A DNA stretch of 64,000 bases from Adiantum capillus-veneris. Lineage: Eukaryota > Streptophyta > Polypodiopsida > Polypodiales > Pteridaceae. Shown one piece after another: positions 22,756 to 33,368 of this stretch (its first letter is position 1; every line of letters starts with the position of its first letter). The notes beneath the pieces were generated by a model, which searched no databases, was not told the DNA's origin, and worked only from the letters and a program-made list of their open reading frames with translations. The DNA lies in NCBI GenBank assembly GCA_014529385.2, contig CM043958.1, positions 142,846,734 through 142,910,733 on the forward strand, given 5' to 3'. A program made the translations under genes and the position numbers.

Positions 22756-22968
22756 ATGAATCACGAGAATTTGTATGATCCCTTCATTCCCATTGCAAGG
22801 CAAAAGGTACACATAATTGTTAGTACTAAGTTGCAATTTCAACGTGTAATTCGTAGAATTTTAGGTCCTCTTAGGTTGGCAGAGATAAATGCATTAGTAA
22901 ATCCTTTTATTTTGCCTCTCATTAGGTACGACCTTAGTTTGGAAGTCTATATTTTTGTTTTGTTTTAA
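22756..22968 (+). CDS. Small ORF A ahead of G3 gag (70 aa), paralogue of ORF B
   Basis: ATG-started frame of 70 codons. Its protein aligns along its length with the next small ORF 234 bp downstream, sharing NPFILPLI.Y..SLEVYIF-type residues. Family unknown. No membrane segment or zinc motif stands out; it is rich in I, V, L and R. It may be a regulatory upstream ORF or the relic of a duplicated gag start. Confidence 0.4.
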   Translation: MNHENLYDPFIPIARQKVHIIVSTKLQFQRVIRRILGPLRLAEINALVNPFILPLIRYDLSLEVYIFVLF

Positions 22969-22989
22969 GAATTAAGTCATGCATAGACC

Positions 22990-23208
22990 ATGGATAATGG
23001 CCTAGGAATAGAGGTTTTACCCTTTCATTTCACTCCACACATTAGAGTAAACATTGCAATTAGTAGAAAAATCCATTTTCAACAACGTATGGTGTTCATG
23101 TTTGGTACCCAAAGAGTAGGAGAAATTCTCGCATCACCAAACCCTATCATTCTACCTCTTATTGATTATCATAGGTCATTTGATGTGAATATTTTTATTT
23201 TGTTGTAG
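22990..23208 (+). CDS. Small ORF B ahead of G3 gag (72 aa), paralogue of ORF A
   Basis: ATG-started 72-codon frame with NPIILPLIDYHRSFDVNIF matching ORF A in the same positions. The copies differ at many bases, yet both frames stay open, hinting at past selection on the protein. It ends 45 bp before the gag frame. Confidence 0.4.
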   Translation: MDNGLGIEVLPFHFTPHIRVNIAISRKIHFQQRMVFMFGTQRVGEILASPNPIILPLIDYHRSFDVNIFILL

Positions 23209-23252
23209 AATAGATTGCAATTTAGAAAATATTATTGTGTAAATCTTTTAAA

Positions 23253-24590
23253 GAAAAAAAAAACAAAAACGTGCGTCACCTTGGAATCAATTCAATGGAG
23301 AGACAATGCCAAATGTCTGGATATCCTCTTTTCTTTGCAGATCCTGGAGAGGATGCAGAATTATTTTTGGCAAATTTCAAGATGTCTTGCCGTATCAAGA
23401 GGATAGTAACTGATCAAGAACGTGTAGAAATGTTTGAGGTGGTCCTTAGGAAAGATGCTAGCACTTGCTTTGACTCTTTGCCTGAGGAAGTTAAAGGGAA
23501 TAACACAGAAGTTTTGAATCGTTTCAAGAAATACTTCTTTAATCCCCAAAACACTCAAAAACTATGACAAGACATTGTTTCTCATAAGCAAAAAGACTTA
23601 GATGACTACTACTTGTACAAGCAAGAGTTTCTACGTCTTTGGGCTGTATGGGTGAGAAATGTTGCTAACCCTGGTGATGGTGCAGAGTTCCTAAAGAAGG
23701 AGAGGTTCATAGCCGGACTCTTTCCTGAACTTAAGGTAAAAGTTGAGGCGGGTGCACCTGCTACCTTTGATGCAGCTGAAACTAGGGCTGCTGAGAAATA
23801 TAGGAAACTCAAGTGCTTAAGGGGAGAGGTTCCAATAGAAGGTCTGAGACCCAAAGGTAAGTCACAAGCATCAACATCTAGGGAGCTTCATGAGGTAACG
23901 ACGGAAGTGATTGAGAAGTTAAATGAATCTTTAAGCAGCCTGTCAATTCACCTTGCACAAGCTGTAGGTCCAAAAGGACAAGCAAAGAAGTCTGAAGAGC
24001 GAGATCCACGACCTAGGAGAGTCTTACAATGTTGGAATTGCGGAGAATCTGGACATGGGATGTATAATTTTCCTTGGCCCTGTGAGGAGCCAGGGAGACC
24101 TAACTTGAATTACCCAGTCATGAATGCAGGTGAAGGAACTGGTCAACAACCAAGGCTTCTACAAAGACCAAATGGAACAAGACCACCTCCACAAGGGGTA
24201 GGAGTTCCACCTTTGCTAGATCCAAATGTGCATGTGATAGAGGTAAAAAATTCAAATGAGGTTGACATGGAAGAAAATGGCATTAAGCGTTGCCGAGGGA
24301 AGGGTAAAGAGAAAGAAGGTGTCACATCACAGAGTGACCATGGACGAGGCAAGAAGGCAAAGGAGACCAAGGAAGCTAAGAGGACTCAACGTCGTATCAA
24401 TCTCCAAGACTTCCCTCTTGGACATGGTATGGCTCCATACAACCTATTGGAAGACATGAGAGGTAAGGGTCCTGATATCTCATGGCCTCAGTTTCTTGCA
24501 TTATGCCCACAAGTTAGGAGGTATTTAACAAAGGCAGTTAGCACTAGGAGAAAGGTAAAAGAGATTGTGCCTGTTGTAAAAATTGCACAT
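23253..24590 (+). pseudogene. gag: G3 gag
   Basis: Gag capsid motifs ADPGEDAELFLANFKMS, FDSLPEEVKGN and LYKQEFLRLWAVW lead, after one stop at 23565-23567, into a frame open to 24710. A zinc knuckle CWNCGESGHGMYNF lacks the fourth Cys at the usual place; the next Cys gives C-x2-C-x4-H-x8-C. Then come a proline-rich and a highly basic linker (GKGKEKEG, KKAKETKEAKRTQRR). The same gag, more decayed, is at 54930-55640. It would form the particle and bind RNA. Confidence 0.8.
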
Positions 24591-24979
24591 GCTAAAATGA
24601 ATGAGGATATTACACTTGTGCTAGATTGTTACATCAAAGGAAGATTGGTTAGGAAAGGTCTAGTGGATGGGGGTGCACAAATTTGCATCATGACAGAGGG
24701 ACTCATATAAAAACTAGGCATGCACATCGATGAGACACGTGAAATTAAAGACAAGATGGCAAACAATAGCAAACTAGGTGTGTAGGCATTTGTAAAAATG
24801 TTTTTGTAGAGGCCTTTGGCATTAAGAAGGCAGTGGATTTTTATGTTATGTCTACGAAAGGAAATGGTTATCCATTTATCCTAGGGAGACCATGGCTAAT
24901 GAAAATGCAAGCATTGTAGGATTGGGAGAGTGGAAAGATAATTTGCAGGAATGACAATCATAAGAAGGTTGTCTTTGAC
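24590..24979 (+). pseudogene. pol: G3 protease with D-G-G active site
   Basis: Retropepsin placed between gag and RT: DITLVLDCYIKGRLVRKGL then VDGGAQICIMTEGL. The catalytic triplet reads D-G-G instead of D-S/T-G, as also in the second family copy (FIDGGDQI at 55890). Stop and frameshift follow (24708 onward), and the end of the fold is visible as LSIY-type residues near 24870-24900. Confidence 0.7.
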
Positions 24980-26240
24980 ATGAAGGAGCAACGCCAAGAG
25001 GAGCTCCATGAAGAATCATCTCAAAGTGAGATGGAGGAAGACTCGACCGATAGCACTTCAGAAGGAGAAAGTAGCGGCAGCATTACTGAAGAGGAGTCTT
25101 CCATCGAATTCATGGGGGTAAGGTTTAAGCCAAACAACCAAGAGACCTCTTGCCTAGGTTTGGAAGAGGTAGGTTCCCAAGAGAACCAAAAAGTGGAAGA
25201 TGAAAGAATGCTAGAAGGTATGTTATCTACAACACTTACAAAGGATGAAAGAGAGGAGCTCAAAGGTGTGTTAAGGAAATTTCCTAGGATTTTTGCTAAA
25301 GACTACACGGATGTGCGTGGAGTAGATGCTGTTGAATACAAAATTGAGTTGAAGCCAGAGGCCACACCTAAGGCTCAAAAACTATGAAGGCTAGGAGTCA
25401 TCAAGGAGCAGGCTTTACTCAAGGAGGTAAGAAAGCTTCTAGCAGCAAGTTTCATTTATCCAGTGGAGAATTCAAAGTGGGTCTCTCCCGTTGTTGTCAC
25501 TCCCAAGAAGAACGGCAGGTGGAGGGTGTGTGTGGATTACTGTCCACTCAATGAGGCAACAAAAAGAGATCACTTTCCCCTCCCATTTCAGGATGAGATA
25601 CTAAATGAGGTAGCTGGTCATGAAAAGTACACTGTGTGTGATGGCTACTCGGGTTACTTTCAAATAGGTATCGCATTGGAAGATCAGTTGAAAACAACCT
25701 TCATCACTCCTTGGGGTTGTTATGCTTTTAGAGTCATGCCATTTGGACTGACAAATGCTCCTGCAACTTTCCAACGCTTCATGAACATGGTGTTTCAAGC
25801 ATTCTTTGGAAAGTCCATCAGGGTTTTTATTGATGATTTTTGCATTTATAGCTCAAAATCATTGCATCTACAAAGGGTAGAAGAAGGTTTAAAGAAGCTC
25901 TACGACATGGGAGGTCAACTCAACCCCGACAAGTGTCACATAGGTGAGGATGAAGTGATCTTGCTTGGTCACAAGGTTTCCTATAAAGGCATTGAGGTGG
26001 ATCCTTCAAAGGCAAAGGCTCTTATTGAGCTCCCATCACCCAAGAATCTCAAAGAGGTCATCTCATTCATTCAAAAGGTGAAGTATATGTCACACTTTAT
26101 TCACTTAGCTTCGGAGTTACTTCATCCTTTGCAAAAGTTGACACAACAAGTAGAATTTTCATGGTCTTATGAGCTTGAAGAGTACTTTTGTAACATTAAA
26201 GTCATCATGTCAGAGCTACCAACACTCATGCCTCCTTGTT
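24980..26240 (+). pseudogene. pol: G3 acidic linker and reverse transcriptase
   Basis: An S/E-rich acidic linker (24980-25200) precedes FPRIFAKDYTDVRGVD and the RT. RT motifs: SPVVVTPKKNGRWRVCVDY, DGYSGYFQIGIALEDQLKT, RVMPFGLTNAPATFQRFM, catalytic VFIDDFCIYS, LLGHKVSYKGIEVDPSKA. Only one stop lies inside (25385), so G3 is moderately young. Confidence 0.92.
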
Positions 26241-26828
26241 AGGAGTACACATTCTTTGTTAGCTCTAGTGTTGAGAAAGAAACAATTGGAGCGGTTTTGC
26301 TACAGCAAGATCCCCATAGTGCCCGGATGCGACCCATCTACTTTGCTAGTAGGGTCATGAATGCTTTGGAGAGAGGCTACACGGATGCAGAACTCATGAT
26401 GCTTTCTCTCATGTTTGCGGTGAGAAAGTTTAGACCCTACTTGCTACCAAGAAACTGAAGGACAAAGGCATCAATGAAGGAGATCTTGTGCTAAGGTATA
26501 ACAATCGACTCGATAATTGTTTTGATGCCAAATTTGAAACTAGATGGCAGGGGCCATACATAGTCAAGAAGGCTTTCAATTCAAGTTACTATCAACTTAT
26601 GGACTTGAATGGGAAAGAGCACTCCAGAAGGTAAACGGGTATCGCTTGAAGCCTTATTTGAGTCGCCTTCTACCAAAGATCTGTCAAAAGGCAGCTATCT
26701 CATGTAGGTATTGTTCCGTGAAGCATGAGTGTAACTCAAACCAAAATTTTGAGGGGCCAAACAATAAAGATCTCGTCAAGGACTCTGAAGCACTCTCTTT
26801 GGAAAAGATGCTCTATGATGGTACATGA
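26241..26828 (+). pseudogene. pol: G3 RNase H start joined to integrase C-terminus (internal deletion)
   Basis: RNase H begins normally (EYTFFVSSSVEKETIGAVLL, YFASRVMNALERGY-TDAE, MFAVRKFRPYLLPR). At about 26455 it jumps to the integrase C-terminal domain (EGDLVLRYNNRLDN, TRWQGPYIVKKAF, NGYRLKPYL). The rest of RNase H, the H2C2 module and the whole DDE core are missing, roughly 1.5-2 kb compared with normal gypsy pol. This copy could only have moved with enzymes from elsewhere. Confidence 0.85.
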
Positions 26829-26843
26829 ATATACCATCATCCT

Positions 26844-26852
26844 GGGGGAGGG
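26844..26852 (+). promoter_or_regulatory. Polypurine tract of G3
   Basis: GGGGGAGGG lies four bases before the TGATAG start of the 3' LTR. Confidence 0.85.
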
Positions 26853-26856
26853 CTAA

Positions 26857-28767
26857 TGATAGATGTTTTTCGGCTTTCCATAATTGCCATAGTAGGCTAC
26901 CTCACCCTATCAAATCACTCAAACATTTTGGTTATCCCTACCCATTTCACTGTACATAGGCGTGTGTGAGTTAGGGACTTTCTCCATATTTTCTTAAAAA
27001 CCCTCAGCTAGCTAGTCACCGGGCTAGTTGAGCCAAAACTAATAAATAAAATCAAAAAAATAAAATATATTATGGCCCATTTTTGTGTAAATATTTCATT
27101 GTATATAGGGCCTAAATAAAAGGATTTTTTATAATTATTTTGGTATTTATTTAAATATTTCTACCTATGGTGTGTTATTTATGCTATGTAGATTGACTCA
27201 CCATTACCGTATTTTTTCTTACCATTTTGCATACTCTTTATTTCATATAAAAATAATTTCATGCAAGCTTCACTTATTTTTGGTGTAACTCCATCCCAAC
27301 AAAAATCCAAAAAAACAAGTTCTATTTATGTGTATATTTTTTCACTATTGTGATTTTTTCCTTCCTACATCTATTCTCTATTACTCTCATAAATTAGACC
27401 ACCAAAAATATTCATCCTTTTATGGTAGACTTATAATGAGAGAGATTTATTTTGACCCCTTTATATTTTTTCCACCTATATTATTTATATTTGACATGTA
27501 CATATTTTTTTAGACCCCTCAATATTTGATTTTCTTAGTTGTACTATTCACTTATATCATGATCTCAACAATATCTTCAATTATAGACCTACCAAATAAG
27601 GTCAAGGGTATGTGGAATGCATGGATGCACCATGGGGGGCTCACTCTTGGAGGTATTCAAAAGAATCATCCAAAAAGGACCTCACAAGGACTTTGTGCAG
27701 TGGAAAAAAACAGTCGGTTTTGCTGAATTTTTGAAGATCACATGCTCCCCGAATTTGAAAAGGTGATACAAACAAAAGTTGTAGCTCGTGGGTTGAACTT
27801 TCACCTCAAAATTTTTCATATTTTTTTGAGCTACGAGCTGTGAGCTATGATTTTATTTGTGGACCCTAGTTTTCCACGCTATGCAGCCACACTCCCTCTT
27901 CCACTTTATCATTTTCCTCTTTCACACACACTTCTCCACTCATCATCCCCACCTCTCTCACCACTCCTCTCTGCACCCTACCCACCTTCTTCTCAACCTT
28001 GAAGAATAAGAGAAACCATGGTGAACTTATGTCTCCTACACACACTTCCATTCCAAAATTGACCACCTAGTCTCATTTTTCCTCATCCATATTACCCATA
28101 TCTATCAGAAAACCACAAAATTCAGCCTCTTCTCTTGAAAGACAGCATCATGGTGATTGATTACTCATGTTCACTTACCTTGGCTCCCAAGGAAGGTCAA
28201 GAGTGGAGAAAAAACATACCGTCAAAGCTAGTGGGCCGTCAACAAGCGTCAAAATTGATCCTACTCAAGACACTTGGAGCATCAACATTGTAAGAAATCC
28301 ATATTTTCTTATCTATTCAGAGTTTTCTCTTCCTTATTTGTATCCTACTTGGATACTCCCATTGTAAATATCCAATTCCATTTGTAAATCAACAAAAATA
28401 CTAACTCTACTAATTTACTAACACTAACCTACTATGAAAAGTCCTATCACCTCCACTTCTTTCCTCTCTCTTCTCTTCATCTATCCCCACCAACTTCTTG
28501 ATAATTCCAAGCAAAAGAAATTAGATAAGTGCTGAAAATATAACCCAACCATGGTTAGAGGAGTAACCCTAGCCCTCAAAATTGCTACAAAAGGAGCGTG
28601 TAGCTAGCACAAAGGAGGGAGCCATAAGCAAGAGCACTATGCTATAGCTTGAGAAGCCAAGCTCAACCTCTCTAGAAGGAGCTCTTGAGTGGAAGCTCAT
28701 TGTCTTATGCATATGCATGTGTTGTATTAGGGGTGATTAGCAAGGGAACTCTATGACATTGTAAGAG
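26857..28767 (+). repeat. G3 3' LTR, right end missing
   Basis: Begins TGATAG and matches the 5' LTR with few differences up to about 28767 (TGTAAGAGAG). Sequence then diverges about 35-45 bp before the proposed LTR end, so no target-site duplication can be read. Confidence 0.85.
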
Positions 28768-29162
28768 AGGTAGCTCCTCGAGGACGGTTATGCGGGAAAG
28801 ACAAAGGGCAAGGTGGCCTCGTATGGGACCCAGGAGAAGGTACCCAATGCTGGGATGCATTCGAATATGGAATGACCCACATGTACGGAAGTGCAGAGAT
28901 AACAGCACAATGGAACTCAGTTGGTCGATGCAAGGCGAAGCCAGTGGGATACGAGTTGTGTTGTGGTCTTAGTAGACACATTGCAGGGAGACATAGATTA
29001 CACCTAATGGATCAGTAGGGGCCTATCTGAATGCAGGTCTCAAATGGCCATTGGATTCCCCCATGATGGGGCGAATTACAAGAGGATGCAAGATGGGTTA
29101 GGTGTGCTTGACACAAGACCAAGCGTACTAGGTAGCAAGGGACACATTTGGATGGTCAACAA
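28768..29162. other. Unassigned, comparatively GC-rich sequence
   Basis: No domain or repeat recognised. It follows the truncated G3 LTR and precedes a copia integrase scrap; it may be decayed copia pol. Confidence 0.3.
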
Positions 29163-29460
29163 TGTACCGCCACAGAGATAAGAAGATTAGTATATTCTGT
29201 TGAGGAGAGTAGGGGACCGTATACTGCTGAATCCCCTCAGTTTTGCAGAAACCTTGAAACTCCTTAGAGATGTACTCTCTTCCATTTTCAAAGCGGAGAA
29301 ATTAGACGGGAAGATCGAGTTGACGGAAGGCAAGGATACAATAATCTTTGAAGCAGGCGAACACTTGAGACTTTTGATTCCAGAAGTACATTATATTGTA
29401 TCTACAAAAGTCATCAATACCTCTCGATGGGAGATTAATACAATGAACACGAGGCTCGAC
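29163..29460 (-). pseudogene. pol: Copia integrase core fragment
   Basis: Minus strand reads RGIDDFCRYNIMYFWNQKSQ, VFACFKDYCIL and, after a frameshift, FLRFENGREYISKEFQGFC, then VPYSPQQN. This is the copia integrase core: first Asp in IDDF; the second-Asp motif (usually SDNGGEY) reads FENGREY, so the catalytic Asp is replaced by Glu. No zinc module or RT is nearby. Confidence 0.8.
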
Positions 29461-29464
29461 TAAG

Positions 29465-29960
29465 CCCAAGAGAGAATCTATTTGCACATCTATGGTGGCC
29501 GGCACACTAGAAACCAATCCAAAAACACTGATAAGCGAGCGAGGGTATATCCTCCTCCACTCGAAGATGGCAACACGGCTATACGAACCACAAGATATAA
29601 AATAGGAGCACTTTGGCTCGCGCATAAACCAAGTACAATGAGAATAGGGGCCCAATCCAGCCTGCAAGCCAGTACCCAGCCACAAACACAATGAGAAGCA
29701 CTAGATCACTCTGGCTCGGCTAAGAGCAGGTGGCCTTACCAGACGGAGATGCATTCAGGAGCCTTTAGCTTGTGGACCCCTCAACGACATACATACCACG
29801 GTCAGTGTCAATCCTGATCAAAAAGCCTGCTGCATACATTCAGAATCCAATAAACAAAAGCCAGTGCTGGTTCAGCTAAGCCAGGTGGCATCCACAACAC
29901 ATCCCCTTGTGGGCGATATGAATCAAGGCAACGGTACGCAAATAGATACCCCTTAGTCTG
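29465..29960 (-). repeat. Copia-type LTR fragment related to 33371-34383
   Basis: Shares ordered blocks with 33400-33800 (GAACACG...GGCTC, AGCCCAAGAG, TGGCCGGC, CTCTGGCTC), clearly diverged. The outer (left) end is cut at about 29440, where the integrase fragment begins. Confidence 0.6.
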
Positions 29961-30063
29961 CCAACAACCTGCTCTTCCTCAACACTCAAAAACCTCCACT
30001 TGCTCGGACTCGGCTGGATGTTATGATGATTCCAATGGTTCTATGCTCTACAAAGTTTCAGTG

Positions 30064-30480
30064 CTGATTTCTTTGCAGTAGAAGGAAATTCAGCTTTGGA
30101 TTCGGGTGGAGATAAGAAGATTAGTATATTGTGTGACATTGTAGGTGAAGTTTTGGAAGCAACATCCGTCAATTATGTTCAACTAGATGCCAACAATCAC
30201 AATCATAACCTAAGAAGCATGGCCACTGTTGCTATCAAAGACATTGGCAAAGCTATAGTTACAGAACGTCTTGACAATGAATATAAGCTTGGATTATGTG
30301 ATCTCATAACGTCAAAACAACATAATACTCATGCTGATGCTAATGTCCTTGATGAAGTAACACGTCTATTTCTCTCATGACCTTCTACTCAGACACAAAG
30401 TCAGGCTTGTTTTAGCTTAAAAGAGGTTCTGGACACATGATATCTGCTCTTGAGAAGCTACTAGAAGCTCCTTTAACAGA
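30064..30480 (+). pseudogene. Exon-like gene fragment of unknown identity
   Basis: A T-rich tract ending TTTCTTTGCAG looks like a plant 3' splice site. It opens a frame with LCDIVGEVLEATSVNY and SMATVAIKDIGKAIV, ending TRLFLS at 30380. After a frameshift, LLEAPLTDYERQ-EENILKNR follows, similar in style to the 'DYE-x-R-EENI' opening of some plant nuclear proteins. It is antisense to the surrounding LTRs, suggesting captured or pre-existing host gene sequence. Confidence 0.35.
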
Positions 30481-30699
30481 TTATGAGAGGCAGTGAGAAG
30501 AGAACATACTCAAAAATCGCCATTTGATGCAAAATCTTGGCCTGACATCCTCAGTCGTCAGAACCAATGGAGAGCTTTCACACTCATGCATGAAGCCTAG
30601 GGGGAAGGCAATCGTCTGTCCGTGGGCTATGCTGACAGATTTGGAGTGAAGGCCTACATATCAACATTTTGCCTAGTACCACATGCCTTCAAGATGCAA

Positions 30700-31740
30700 T
30701 TGCAAGTGATTGCATCTGGAGAGTTGACCTTGCTTTGCAATCCCAAAGAATCTTGCGTAACACAGAAGATTACATCTGGAGAGACACCCTCATTTTGCAT
30801 CCACCAAAAAAGCTCGGCACCTTAGCGCTACGCCTATCAAGCAAATAACGCAATCAACGCAATTGCTAAAAATGCTTACAGTTTGCTGGCCCTGCCTCTG
30901 TTGGGCAAATCCCACAATCAGTGTGCATTCCAATAGAGGACATCCGAGACTTTTTTGTATGAGCATCTTGCGTAACACAGATGATTACATATGGAGAGAC
31001 ACCCTCATTTTGCATCCATGAAAACATCCCAGAACCTTAGCACTGCACCTACTGGGAAAATAGTGCAATCAATGCAATGGACTAAAAATGCTTAGAGTTT
31101 GTTGGCCCTGCCCTTGTTGGAAAAATTGCACAATCAGTGTGCATTCCAATACACGACATCCCAAACACGAAGTGCTTCAAGCAATCATGTGGTTCCTTCT
31201 GAGGTACACCACAGTTCAGCATTTGTGTAGTGCCATGTGCCTTGCAAACTGCAAGCATAGGTGATTGCATTTGGAGAGATCCCTCACTTTATATTCACTA
31301 AAAACAGCCTAGTGCTAGCTGGCCCTTATCCTATGAGAAAAATCTTGCAATCAATGCATTGCAAGAATGACCTCTTGGATACAAAGCTCCTCAAGCACTT
31401 TTTGTGAGTTCTGAGAGAAGTACACCAGTGTAGACCAAGGAATTCCCAAACATGGTCTCTTTTTCCAACAATCTCTAGCAAACTATATGGAGAGAGATTG
31501 TCACTTTGCATCTGCCAAAAACAATCAAGAGCTTCTTGGCTCCTACATGGATTGGGCATATCGCATGATTAGTGTGTTGCAAGGAACACCCTTCCCAAGA
31601 TATTTCAGAACATGAATCTATGACCAACAATCCCTAGCAAACTATATGGAGAGAGACTGTCACTTTGCATCTGCCAAAAACAATCAAGAGCTTCTTGGCT
31701 CCTGCCTGGATTGGGCATATTGCATGATTAGTAGTCCACG
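30700..31740. repeat. Degenerate tandem-repeat field
   Basis: Copies of a motif around TGGAGAGA...CTTTGCATC-CCAAAAA recur at about 30716, 30777, 30992, 31271, 31487 and 31646, each followed by a cysteine-poor, AT/GC-mixed tail containing GGCCCT or GGCTCCT and GCAATCA/GCATGAT. The last two units (31475-31580 and 31629-31735) are almost identical. Spacing is irregular (61-279 bp), implying unequal decay of an older array. Confidence 0.75.
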
Positions 31741-31949
31741 CTACTCGGACCAGAACAAAGGTTGTCCGCTGTCTCGTAGGACACCTCGAGAGAGTGGACA
31801 CCCAACCCTCCAAAAGCATGGTGCCTGGCCCCTCAAACCAGACTTGGGGGCTCCCGCTGCACTCAACCCAGCTGTGCGCATCTCTAGTCAAGTGGACCCT
31901 CGTTGAGGGTACCATAGTCGGGAACTAAGCTATTCCTGCTCACTTCAAT

Positions 31950-33190
31950 TCCATGCCTGTGCGTCCCCGACAGGGCTCGCTTCTCCCAACTTAGATATAT
32001 CCTTATGGAAGATAGCCTCAGTGGATCCACCCCACATAGATTTGGTCCTGTAAACAATCCATAAGTCAACTTCGCGGACATTCTCCGTCGACTCTCCATA
32101 ACCCAAGTTGTAATCCGATCATTGCACATCAGTGTCCGCTCGCATCAGAATCTCACCCATCACCTCTGATACCTCCGTGCCCATTCCCCCCAGTTGCGGG
32201 GACTCTAACCATCCTTCCCAAGCATCTCCACACTTCTCTTTACTACCCATGTTTCGAGCCAGTTTTCTCATAGTTGGCATTCTTGCATCCCCAACCGTCC
32301 TCGGGTCAAGGTTATTCATACCTGGGCTATAGGTACCATTAGTTGATGTGTTTGGCATCAAGCCCGTCACCCGCCTCAGCGCCATATGGTTGGTTAGGCA
32401 CATATCAACTGGCCCTACCTGGCCCGCATCCCTTACATTCAGGTTGCACCCTAGAATCATGACATTCATTCCACCTTCTAGGTTCACCATCTCATCCTGA
32501 CTAGATGCATATTTCCCCTTTTCCTCCTCACGTGGGAAGTAGGATGCATCAAGGTCTACTTGGGTGTTCCTCCTTAGTCTCTTCCTGTGTTTCATTGCTG
32601 CCTATTTCATCTGGCTCGCTGGCCACCAATTTCCCAAAACCTGGCACCAACATCGGTTCATTCAGCCTTGTCAGCACTTGTCTTGCCCCGTCCTGCGGGA
32701 GATATACATCAATCTGATCCGCTTGATATCCCTCTTCATCTTCCTCAGTGGTACAGTACTCACCACTTGAGTATGGTCCGCACGCTTGCAGATACCCATC
32801 CGACGGGGCATGATCAGCAACGCACCCAGCTCCATGCATCACTTCCTCCACATAACAGGCATCGATGTAGACGAGGAACATCGCCTCCAGCTTGCTTGAC
32901 ATTTCTTCCTCGCTCATTTCTTCCTCATAAAAATCATCCGTTGTACTTTCTTCCACTTCGTCCACACACAAAGCATCTGTACTCCCCTCTTCTTTCACTT
33001 GTGCTGCCTCTTGGGCCAACTTTTCATGCATCAGAGACACGTCCTCAAAAAAACAGGTTATCACCTACTCTTGCCAACGGAGTTCGTCCTCCATGCTTGC
33101 TTTCTTCCCTTCGAGTACCTTTCTCGTTCTCTTACTTTCCATACGCATCTCCTTTACATCCTAGTGGTAAACCTCCATGATTCTGGAGCG
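31950..33190 (-). pseudogene. Acidic coiled-coil ORF of unknown function, behind a copia-type PBS
   Basis: Minus frames join (few stops and shifts) into about 410 codons: a charged helix (MRMESKRTRKVLEGKKASM), a strongly acidic stretch (DDFYEEEMSEEEMSSKLEAM), then a glycine/asparagine-containing part, ending near SDYNLGYGESTENVREVDLW. There is no zinc knuckle, protease, RT or integrase. Its start is about 185 bp after the PBS, the place where gag should begin. Its beginning is also found at 19900-20066 on the plus strand. It may be an aberrant gag or a captured host gene. Confidence 0.5.
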
Positions 33191-33356
33191 TGCTAGGGTC
33201 AAGGCTTACATACATCTTGCACCGCCTCCCATTCATATCCCTGCTTGCCATTGCTCCATCCATCATAACACGAAAACACACGGCGCGTGGCTTTTTTGAA
33301 ACATAGAAATGCCACTTCCCCATTGAACCACGCCTTTAGCAAGGTCATCTTCAAGA

Positions 33357-33368
33357 GATCTGATACCA
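33357..33368 (-). promoter_or_regulatory. Copia-type primer-binding site
   Basis: Minus strand TGGTATCAGATC, two bases after the LTR end GGGGGTTAACA. This is the standard initiator-tRNA-Met-type PBS layout of plant copia elements. Confidence 0.85.

Noticed and set aside
29200-29463. 87-codon plus-strand ORF
   Set aside because: The opposite strand reads as copia integrase with clear motifs; the plus frame is its shadow.
30700-31740. CRISPR-like array
   Set aside because: Units are long, irregularly spaced and diverged, in a plant nuclear context; no short identical repeats with unique spacers.
32119-33180. Long plus-strand ORF 32587-33180 opposite the acidic ORF
   Set aside because: Proline/serine/histidine-rich shadow of the acidic minus-strand frame; its composition is explained by the complementary Glu/Asp codons.
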